From contig OU452199.1 of NCBI GenBank assembly GCA_911728435.2, positions 5,900,860-5,964,859 on the forward strand: a stretch of 64,000 nt of DNA, in the 5' to 3' direction. The notes beneath the pieces are model-generated. The model saw nothing but the letters and a program-made list of their open reading frames with translations. It had not been told where the DNA came from and made no database searches. Within the stretch, counting starts at the first letter, position 1, and the number at the start of each line of letters is the position of its first letter. The DNA comes from Apoderus coryli. Lineage: Eukaryota; Arthropoda; Insecta; Coleoptera; Attelabidae. The position numbers and the translations under genes are program-made. Positions 50,201 to 62,200 of this stretch are shown one piece after another.

Positions 50201-53200
50201 AAACAGTGTTTTTAAATCAATAGAAATAACAACAAATTAAAAGCTAAAATGGTGTGGGTTTATACAGACATTTGGAACACGTGTATCGACTGAAGAGTCG
50301 CTTGCTGAAGTCGGGGGAAACACTTTAAGAATATGAAACTAATATCGAGGATTTCTGCGACGGGCCTCGTGATCATACTGTAAAGGCGGCGCTGCTTTTA
50401 GCCAGACCGAGAACGCTAATGGACGCGCTAACGAAGGCATCTGAAATCGAAGCTGCCAGAGTTCCCAGGACACTATGCGTGTTCGTCTATTGGATGGAGA
50501 AAATGAAGATTCTGCACGTGCGCTGAATCAAACAGAGGACAGGAAGAAACATCCAATTTGATGCTGGAACTGTGGAGAAGAGGGTCATATCCGAAGCCGC
50601 TGCAAGAAAGAAACCAGCAAGGAACCCCCTCGGCCGTCGGAAAACTAAAAGGGGTCGGTGAAAAGGTGCAATCCTCAACAAGTGTCGCTGCTTGTTGATA
50701 CGGGAACGACGAGAACCATCATCAGACCTGAAATAGTTAATACTAAAATTCCAAATGGAGCCTTCGTACGGCTACAGGGGAACAGGCGAACATTCATGGA
50801 GAAACGGACGTCAGTATTCAGTTAGGCAATACAGTTTTCAAACAGAGGGTACTGGTAGCGGATGTAGAAGACACCATGATATTGGGAATAAATGCCATGC
50901 ACGCCTTCGAACTCAGTCTTAAACGTGGTACATTAAATATAAATGGTGAAGCAATTATTCTGCATCATAAGTACGAAGATACGGTGCGAGTAATTTTGGC
51001 GGAAGACATTACTGTACCTGAGAGAACTGAAATGGTAGTTATGATAAAGTTTATACTGTAAAACTATTAAAAACACAATGAGAAGACACACAATGAGAAA
51101 TATTATTTAAAACGTTAGAAAATATATTGAACTAATAAAAATGTATTACAGACAGTTAACTAAAAAAATTGACAACTTATGACAATTCAATAATTAAAAA
51201 TAGATTATAGAATATACAGGATCTAACACCCTCACTTAATCCATATTTAATTATTGAACTAACTGCAATCCCATCTCCATTACACAATATTCATGTTTAG
51301 CTCTCGGAACTGCTTTGGTTAATAAATCCGCCACCATATTTTCTGTCGAAAGATATTTAACCAATATTTTCTTGTCTTCGGCTAACTTACGAACATAGTG
51401 ATACCGAATTAAAATATGCTTTGTTCGTTTATGAAACATTGGGTTATATACCAATTTGCATGCTCCTTGGTTATCATTGTAAATAATAACAGGTTGAATT
51501 TCTTCAGAAGTGATTTCTTGAAGAATACCTTGAATATATACAGCTTCTTTTGCACCGTCACTTAAAGCCATATATTCAGCTTCAGTAGTACTTAAAGAAA
51601 CACTCTGTTGTTTACAAGATTTCCAACTTACAGCAGCACCAGCAAATTTCATTAGGTACCCCGTATAAGAACGTCGGTCTTCTATTGAATTTCCCCAATC
51701 TGCATCAACAAAACATCTCAATTGTTCTTGGGATTTTTTAAAGCATAAATTGTACCCTACTGACCCTTTCAGGTACCTTAACACGCGTTTGACTGCCAAC
51801 CAATGAACTTTATCATGACAATTGTTAAACGTACTGAGAAAACTCACGGCATGGCTAATATCCGGTCTTGTACACACTGACAAATACATGAGCGCACCTA
51901 CTAACTCTTGATATGGATAGCTATCATCATTAGTAGAAGCTTTTTCTAATTTAACATTCACATCCAGAGGTGTACTGATAGGATTAGCGTTTTCCATTCC
52001 ATATTTCTGTAGAATGATTTCAATGTAATGCTGTTGATCCAAACATATAGTACTTTCTTTTCTATTTCTTCTGACTCGCATACCAAGACATTCTTTTATT
52101 TCTCCTAAATCTTTCATTTTAAATTGTTTACCAATTTCTAATTTCACGGAATCAATCATATGTCTTTGGTTCGAGAAAATATAGAAATCATCTACATGTA
52201 ATGCGATTATCAATAAATCTTGGTTATTATTCTTCGTATATACACAGGCATCATGAAAACATCTTTTGAACCCAATTTGCAATAAGAATGAATGTATTTT
52301 GCTATTCCAACATCTTGCAGATTGTTTCAAACCATATAAAGCTTTTTTTAGTTTACATACTTTATTTTCTGTTTTCACATAACCTAAAGGCTGTTCCATA
52401 TAGATCTCCTCATTCAGATCTCCATTTAAGAAAGCTGTAGTTATATCAATATGGTCAATTTCTAAATCCAAATTAGCAGCTAAACCAAACAATAATCTAA
52501 CTGTAGACAAGTTTCGTCAAAATCTTCTCCATATTTTTGAGAAAAACCTCGAGCAACAAGTCTTGCCTTATAACGTTGAGGTTTGCCATCAGCTCCAACT
52601 TTCAACTTGTAAATCCATTTACTTTTGACCACATTTTGGCCTTGCGGGCGATCAACTAGTTCCCAAGTATTATTTAAAGTTAGTGCTTCCATCTCTTCAT
52701 GCATGGCATTTTTCCACAAATTACAATCAGATCTTGAACTTATTTCTTCAAAACTTCTTGGATCAGTAAAATTGTTTATTAAAAATAAATTATCCATATT
52801 ATCCTGATTTTTTGGTTTACGCTCTCTTAAATTGTATCTGCTTTGAACATTTTCATTAGTATTAGAATCAGTAATATTCTCTGAAAAATTCGTAGCAGAC
52901 GGCTCTTTTTCTAATTCTTCTCCATTAACATTTGGCGAGTTGGTTTGTATTCGAAATTCTACATTTTCAGGTTCTTGAAAATGTTGATCATCTGTATACT
53001 TTTCACACATCTTCATATTTTCAATAAAAACTACATCCCTTGCTTTATGTATTTTACGTGGATTATTAATATCAATTAAACGATATCCCTTGGAATTTTC
53101 ACAATAGCCAACCATAATATAAGTTTTTGACTTTGAATCAAATTTCTTTCTCTTTTCCTTTGGAATATGAACTTGTGCATGACAACCAAAAACTTTTAAA

Positions 53201-56200
53201 TGTGACAAATCAATTTTCTTTTTACTCCAAAGCTCTTCTGGTACAACACCTGTCACAGCAGATGTGGGTGACCGATTTTTCAAATAGATCGCGGTGTTAA
53301 TAGCTTCTGCCCAAAATTTTTTACTTAATCCAGCATCAAGTAAAAGACATCTTGCTTTCTCTACCACCGTTCTAATTGTTCTTTCAGCTACACCATTTTG
53401 CTGCGGTGTATAAGGTATGGTCGACTGATGAACTATACCTTTTAATTTCAAATATCTTTGAAATTCATTACTCATATATTCAGAACCATTATCAGATCGC
53501 AAATATTTAATTTTCTTGCCTGTTTGATTCTCAACAAGTGCTTGAAATTCTTTAAACCTTTCCAAAGTTTCATTTTTATTTTTTAGCATATATCCAAAAA
53601 CTTTTCGACTAAAATCATCGACAAAAATTAAACAATATCGAGATTCACCCCAAGATGCTTGTTGCATAGGTCCAGTAATGTCTGTATGAACTAATTCTAA
53701 AAATTCTGATGCTCTTTTAAATTTATTTTTCGGAAATTTCTGAACTGTTTGTTTCCCTTGCAAGCATTGAACACATGGCTGCGTTTCTTCATCAATAAAA
53801 TTGAAACCATCAACTAAACTCTTTAAAGTAGCCATTCCACGACGATTCAAATGACCTAGCCGCTTATGCCATAATATTTGACTATTTTCTGTAGTCGACG
53901 TCGACAAAGCCCTCACTTCTTGAATATTTGTATTTGCAACATACAGCCCATTTTTTAAACTTCCACTAAATTCTACATCACCCTGTATAGAATAATTCGT
54001 TTCATGATAAATCTTACATCCAACTTTATCAAAAACTGTAATATATCCTTTTTCAGCCATTTTTACAACTGACAATAAATTAGTTGTTATATTTGGAACA
54101 AAAATGACATTAGAAACAGTTTTATTTACAACTTCATTTTTATTAAGCAGACTAATTTTAACATCACCAATCCCATTTGATGATAATGTTTCACCATTAG
54201 CTACAGAAACGTTAGTAACAATATTCTGATTAAAATCCATTAACCAATCTTTATTACCAGTCATATGTGAAGTTGCTCCTGAATCGATTACCCAATCAAT
54301 ATTTGAGTGAACATTTAACAATGCTGTTGTTAGTAATGTACCTTCTTAATTCCTATTTAATTTAGGTTTAGAAAAAAATTTCTGACCTTTTAATTTAGGA
54401 CATTCCGGCTTTTTATGACCCAACGCACCACAAGAATAACATTTTATTGGTTTCTTCTTGTTTTTCGCATACAATGCAGCATTTTCGTCATCACCCTCTG
54501 CATGAGATTTCTTCCTGGAGTCTTCCTCAATCAATTTTGTTTTGACCGCGTCGGAGCTTAAGGATTTATTATTATATGTTAAAGCCATAACTAGAGATTC
54601 ATATTGTGAATTTAAACCATTTAACATCACAAAGGCTACAAAATCATCATCAATATTAACACCAATATCAGCAAGTTTGTACACTGTTGACATTATATCA
54701 CCGATATATTCTTCCATTGTGCTAAAATTGTTACGTGATGAACGAAATAAATGTCTTTGTAATTCGAAACGTCTGTTCATATTACGCGATTCAAAAGCAC
54801 TTATTAATTTGTCCCAAGCCTCTTTTGATGTTTTTGCTTTACAAACATGAACATAACATGAAGGCTTAACACTAAGGCATATTTTAGCTAGCGCTTTACT
54901 GTCTTTTTCAGTATCTAACGTTGCACTATTAACATTTTGAACAGTGTCCCACAATCCTTCCAACATTAAACACATCTTCATGGCGAATTTCCATGACGCG
55001 AAATTAACATGTCCTTCTAGTTTTTCTATATTAGGTACTGAAGAAGAAACTGGTTGAACAGTTACAAATGCCGGAGTATCGTTTTGAGACATATTTGTCA
55101 AAATAAAATTAAAATAGCACAAACAATATTAAAAGTTCAATCTAACAGCAAACACTTTGTATAAAGTCTATAATTTGCAAACTTACATACAAAACTTCTC
55201 AATTCCAGTGTCTGGGCCCATAACCTGATAAAGTTTATACTGTAAAACTATTAAAAACACAATGAGAAGACACACAATGAGAAATATTATTTAAAACGTT
55301 CGAAAATATATTGAACTAATAAAAATGTATTACAGACAGTTAACTAAAATAATTGACAACTTATGACAATTCAATAATTAAAAATAGATTATAGAATATA
55401 CAGGATCTAACAAGTTAGTCCCACATGGAGACCGATTTTGGGAACGATTATGATGTTAGAACAAAAGGCTCATGATTCAGAAATAGGACGGTACGTTGCA
55501 ATAGGGAAGAACTTTGTACGTGCAACTAGAACGATTCCGATTAGAATAATAATCAGCGTTTATAGTGTCTAATCATACCCAATAGTTCAATTATCTTTGT
55601 GCAGCTCATTTACCGCTATTGCATTTTTTGCAGGTACTGTCTTCTTCTTCTTCTTGAAGTGCCTATCCTCTGTGGATGTTGGCTATCACATTGGTCCAAA
55701 TCACTCTATTTACCGCCGCTCTGAATAGTGCTGTTGACGTCATTCCGGTCCATGTTCGCAGATTTCGCAGCCATGATATTCGTCTGCGTCCTGCTGACCT
55801 TCGACCCTCTATTTTTCCCTGCAGGATAAGTTGAACAAGGTGGTATTTTTCACCTCGCATGACATGTCCAAAGTATTCCATTTTTCTGCGTTTGACATTT
55901 GGTAGGAATTCTAGTTGTCCACCGATGCGTTGCAGTACTGTGTCGTTTCTTATTCTTAGCATGCGGCGATAGCACCACATCTCAAACGCATCTATGCGTT
56001 TAGATGAGGCTTCAGTAAGGGTCCACGAGGGTTGAGAGTACATAGGATTTTAAAATTCTCATTCTGGTATGGATGTTGAGAGATAGGCTGCATAGTATGT
56101 TATCTTGTTGAATGTACCTCTTGCTTTTTCGATTCGGCATCTTATTTCTCGAGAGTGATCCCAATCCTTATGTAACTGTCTCGGCTACTGTGAGAGCCAC

Positions 56201-59200
56201 ATTGCTGGCGGTGAACTGTAAGTTTCCAATGGTCTGTCTGTCTTCTTGCTTTCGCTATATTAATGAACGTCTTCAGATGCACCAATCCTGGATGGTTTGG
56301 TAAAAGTTCTGTCCATTATTTGCAATGACAAAAGTAGTAGCAATTCAGAATGGTTTACCAATTTCAGATTTTGTCTCGTTTCGTTACTAATTCTTCATTC
56401 ACTCAGAGATAGCAAAAACCTTAATAATTGAAAGCCTGTTTAATAGTTCCACACTGTTTAGTGTGGATTTCGATGAACTAAGGGCTACCCTAAACTTAGC
56501 AGCTAGGTTAGGCAAGATATTGCGAAAATTTAGTTTTAGGACTGTTTCCGTAGATTTCGGCACTTATATTGATCCGTAATTGATCCCTGAAACAAAGTAT
56601 TATAAGGCAGGCCAGAATTTGTTGCTGATAGCGTTACACTGGTGAATAATACACTTGCCAAGGACAAAGATTGGCTGCTTCGACGATTGCTGCAATTCTT
56701 TCGTCCACCAAAAGGGGCTAAATAAAACTTTCCATGAAATTTAAGAAAATCACGAGAATGAGTGAAAATCTAACGCCAGAAATTACAATGAATAGTTTTC
56801 TTAATATAACTCTTTAATCAGGTGTCAGCAAAATATGAAACAAAGCTATTTATAAGCAATTACGAGTGTATATTGTTAATTGAGATTATGGAAATTGCAT
56901 AGGAATACTTACACGATACAAAAAAACAATCATTTATTATTTCAAACGTAATTTATAAGATTCAAATAGGAATTAATTTTAGCTAAGAATTTGTGAATAA
57001 TAGTTAATTTAAATACCTCGTAAATACTTATTGTAACGCATGTGTGAAAAACGTGATAAATGAAGCTGTGATTTAATTATACACCATACTTTATACTTTC
57101 AAAGAGAAAAACTGTTAATTATCAATTTATATTCAATCATGTATGGAATAGGAAATGAGAATTGATTCTAGAGATAAAATTCTTAACTTATTTTTTTTTT
57201 CCTTAAAAATTTGCAGTGATATGCCTATGCCGAAGTAACATATAATTCAAAACAAACCAACAGATGGCCAACCCTTTATAATTTAAAATGTTCATAATCT
57301 TATTCAAGTTGGTTCTGATTGGTCATGATTTAACGCCGTATTATTGCTGACAGTTGATTTTTTTTTTTCAGAGGTACATTGCAATGAACCAAAACCCCCA
57401 GAAAATGGTTATATTCAAGGCACTGGTCCATATAAAGCGGGCGATGTTGTCCAAATTAATTGCCACCCTGATTACATGATGGAAGGACAACCAATTATCG
57501 CCTGCCAAGAAAATTCAAGGTGGTCTGGAAAAATGCCAAAATGTACGTTAATTTTAGTTATTATTTCTTTGTTTGTATCAATACAAATCCAAGAAACATA
57601 AACAATCCAGGCATTTCTATTGAGATCCACGACTCATCAGTGATGGTTGGTCCAGTAAGCGACAGCAATGCCAAGAAATCTAGGTGGTTAAGTTATCACG
57701 AAAACAACCCCGGTAGCTATAGAAAATAACCCTCCAACTTTTTATTGTTGATTGACATAAATAATTACACTTTCTGACGGTTGAAAAAATTGATCTTAAT
57801 AGCCATCCGTAATAACTCCTCAACAACGCAACGCCATGATAATGCCCTTCATTTGAATTATATGTCATTTTGACAATCTCATTCTTTGAAAGATTTTTCG
57901 AGTTAAAAAAATAAAGAAAAAGTAACAAATAGTGTACCAAGAAACACTAAAAACAGAAAGCAATATATGTGACGGTAGTTCATGTTGTTTGGTGAAGAAA
58001 GGAACAATATTTTAACGCAGGAAACAGAGATCAACGAACTTGCAGACATACTCCAAGATTGCACTTTTAACATGAAGAATCAGAACGGTGAGGAATTACT
58101 CCAAGAAAAGTATTATAATGAGCATCAAAACGAGTTTCATCCATTTAAAGACATTAACTTCAAAGTTGCTAGTGAGGTGAAAAAGCGCGAAACGCAAGCA
58201 AGTTTAACAAATGCCAGAAAAAATTCAAGTAAGTTCAGCTTTTTTGAAATACGATGATTTCAAAGACATTGTTGATAGTTGCGACGAAAGTACGCCATAT
58301 GGTTTAGAGAAAAAACTGTTTTTCGTGCTTTCCTATGAATTGACTTGGCGAGGCGGTGAAGGAGCTCGTTCGCACGTCAGCGACTTTAAAAAAGAAACTA
58401 ACTTCATACAATCCAGTGTTTTCTAAAACGGTACAGGGAGGAGATAAGCCCTTTTCAAATGGTTGATTTTAAATAGAAATAATCCCGACATCTGCCCAAT
58501 ATGCCTTTTTGCAAAATATTTACTGAAACTAAGTGAGATCAGCGAGGAAAACGGGTCTAAATACAAAAAAAGCTCAACATTACTAACCATTCTTTACGGA
58601 CTCACATCACAAAACTAGCGAAGCCAGTGGACCTTTCGAAGAATTATGTTAAGTATAGCACTAAGTCAGTGTGAATTTATTAATTTAGAACTAATAGTTC
58701 ATTTGTTTTGTGATGTTAATGTAATGTCTCATATACAAAATAATTTTGTTTTTTTAATATTAAATGTTTGACAACCTAGTTGGTTTTGTGTGGTTGAAGA
58801 TGAGAGCTTTGGAGCTCTCGAAACATGTCCATTGACTTTTAAATACATATTTGTGGAGGAGACGGTTTTCTTTTCTTGCCAATTGTGTTTGCACTCCAGC
58901 CAGACCGATCTAATGGACGCGCTAACGAAGGCATTTGAAATCGAAGCTGACAAACAGAGTTTCAAGGACACTATGCCTGTTCGTCTATTGAATGGAGAAA
59001 ATGAAGATTCTGAGCGTGCGCTGAGACAAACAGAGGACAGGAAGAAACGTCCAATTTGATGCTAGAACTGTGGAGAAGAGGGTCATATCCGAAACCGCTG
59101 CAAGAAAGAAGGCAGCAAGGAACCCCCTCGGCCGTCGGAAAACTAAAAGGGGTCGGTGAAAAGGGGCAATCCTCGACCCGTATTAAACAAGCCCCGAAAA

Positions 59201-62200
59201 ATAGTCCACTAGTTGCTTTAATAAAGCATAGACCGAATAGTGTGTTTGTAGATGGTTTAGTCAACGGTAAACAAGTGTTGCTGCTTGTTGATACGGGAGG
59301 GACGAGAACCATCATCAGACCTGAAATAGTCAACACGGTACAGGGAGGAGATAAGCCCTTTTCAAATGGTTGATTTTAAATAGAAATAATCCCGACATCT
59401 GCCCAATACGCCTTTTTGCAAAATATTTACTGAAAGTAAGTGAGATCAGCGAGGAAAACGGGTCTAGATACAAAAAAAACTCAAAATTACTAGCCATTCT
59501 TTACGGACAACAGCAGTCTCAGAACTAGCGAAGCCAGAGTGGACCTTTCGAAGAATTATGTTAAGTATAGCAATAAGTCAGTGTGAATTTATTAATTTAG
59601 AACTAATAGTCCATTTGTTTTGTGATGTTCCATGTTAATGTAATGTCTCATATACAAAAGAATTTTGTTTTTTAAATTTTAAATGTTCACAACCTAGTTG
59701 GCTTTGTGTGGTTGAAGATGAGAGCCTTGGAGCTCGCGAAACATGTCCATTGACTTTTAAATACATTTAGAAAATAGTATATTGTATTCCTAGACGGTAA
59801 AGTGTCATTTTTTCAGCCTGAAAAAATCAGTTTACCGGCATGGTTTACACTTTATTTTTCTGCCGGCACCGTACAATTGTAGGTAATAAAAAAAATAAAA
59901 TAAAAACATTAAACGAATTTTGAATATATTAACTTTGTAACGATTTTTAAAAATTTTAAAATCTTTATTTATAGTAAAAACTTCAAATCTTTACGTTTAG
60001 TTTGAGAATTGTTTATTTTCTTCGCGTATGCAGCGAATATGCTCGTTAAGACTAGAATGAAATCGTTCTACCGGGGATAGTTGGAATTACTATCTCCATC
60101 GTAAGGGCGGATATGATTTAGTCTTGATCTAAATGAATCCCAATTTATTTCTCTTTGTGGTTGAGCTTGGCTTTTTTTTTTGTTGTTTTTTGAATTAATT
60201 CTACTATTTTCCAAAATTAATCTACTATTTTCTAATGTATTATTTGTTTCTTCAAATGATAAATTACTTAAGAGGTTTGCTACGTCTTCTAGTAAATCTG
60301 GCATGTGATTTTGCTTTCTTTCTTTGGCTTTTTCTTAACCTATTTTCAGAATTGTTCGAACAAAAGGTTCTGAAAGTTCCTACCTAGCTTTCCCAAGTCT
60401 TTAATAGTAGGGTTCGGAAAGGTAAAAAGGGAAATTTGCCACTTACGGTTTTGTCGTCAGTTCCAATAGTCCTTTCTCTTATTGATTCCCAACTCGTCGC
60501 TGTAGGTGATCGTCTCCAGTCACTTATGGCTTTTGAGTTTTTCGATACGCACTTAAGAACTTATGTTCAAGTCTCAAAAACTGGGTTTTCAACACGATGC
60601 GAACGTTTTTGAAACCGCGCGTAGCCTACTGACTGCGCCAATTTTGGATAAATTAACTTTGAAACGATTTTTAAAAATTATAAAATCTTTATTTACAGTA
60701 AAAACTTCAAATCTTTACGTTACAGCTATTACTTTGAGAGAGTTTTATATGAAGTAAAATGTAAACGTAGGCGAAATATAATATTAATGATAACAATAAT
60801 TCTTAAATACTAAGTATTTTATTGGCTCGTAACTAACTTACTAAATAATGATAATAATAAAATTTATTGCCCAACAGAATAATTCCTTTACAGAGCAATT
60901 ATACATAAAAAAATACAAAACTTTAATGATTAATAGAAATTAAAAATTTCAGACAAAAAACAACTCAGTACTAGATAACGATAACAGAACAATTAGCCAA
61001 CTGCTTTCTTGTAATGTTACTAATGATTTAACAAACTTCGCAAGAAAAAAAACTTCACAATTCAAAGGCAGCCTGAGTATTATTATTAACTATCTAAACT
61101 AAAACTAATTAAACAAACTTAATCTGTATTGTTTGTTATATTTATGTTAAAAATGAGACTTGTACAATTAGTAAAAATGTTTCCCTGTTTAGATAAATTA
61201 GACAGTTGTAGCCGCTCAGTAATATTACTTGTTAAAGCTGATGATGAATTTTTGCTCGAGATTATACAGCTGATAAACCGTCAGTAATTACTGAGCTTTT
61301 CATGATGTCAGCTTCAGTACTACTTTCAGGTTCATCATGTGCTTTTAGTAAATGGTATGTTGGTGTTTTTGATGTGGGTTCATGATTGCAATCCAAATTT
61401 TTTTAGCTACTCTAATTTTGTTATTTATTGAGGCTTTCACGTAGCCTTCTGCTGCGGTAGCTGATTTCCATCCACCGTGCCTTTTCAGTGACAATATATA
61501 AGCTCCTGAATCGGCAAGAAGTGTGGCAGATGTGAAATTTAGTAGGTTTAAATAAAAAGATATCAGCCCAGATATGCCCAATGACCTACATGTAGGACGG
61601 TTACAAAATGGTCGGTAATGATCGGTTTTTGTTTGGTTATTTTAAAAATTCTTAACTGTATCATTTAGTAAACACTTGTATGTTGACAAGATAGCACGTG
61701 TTTTCTATTTATTGTCGTAAATAACGTTTTTCTCAACGTCTGAATTTGTAACTTTTTTGAATATGGCAGAATATGGTATCAAGTTTGTAAGGTAGGCATA
61801 TTTCATGTTTCTATAAAACGCATAGTCAAATTATATCTATAATTTTAGTTAGTAAATGCAATGTTCAATATAGTTATACATTTTTGGGATTGATTTCTTT
61901 TGTGGTTTTCTTGTTTTATGGTCCAAAAATGTAGTGTCCTATATTTAGTCCATTGGGCACACATTATACTACCAGTGTTGAACATTGAATAAAACGTGTA
62001 TATGTGAAGTATATAATTTTCCTATGCATTTAATTTGCAAAAACATTTGATAGATAATCTAGAAAGGTTTCCAGGTATGTATTATATAATTTGTTACTTT
62101 TAGGGGTTTCTCCTTGCATGACGCTTTAGCAATGATAGAAGACGACGAAATAAATGTCGACTCTATAACTCTTTTTCCACCGAATGACGCTGTAGGGAAT

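Larger units (their letters stand above)
51042..55412 (-). mobile_element. copia-type LTR retrotransposon, 4.37 kb, structurally complete
   Basis: Two 187 bp LTRs (51042-51228 and 55226-55412), each TGATAAAG to ATCTAACA on the plus strand, differ at only two positions. A 5 bp target duplication AGTTA lies at 51037-51041 and 55413-55417. On the minus strand come the 5' LTR, primer-binding site, gag, pol (protease, integrase, RT, RNase H) and 3' LTR, the copia order with integrase before RT. Two coding defects are seen: an in-frame TAA between gag and pol, and a short deletion with frameshift at the start of RT. The high LTR identity means recent insertion. Confidence 0.96.

Noticed and set aside
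53975..53995. CACCCTGTATA inside copia pol
   Set aside because: It encodes part of SIQGDVEFSG in an intact frame; a coincidence, not a repeat border.
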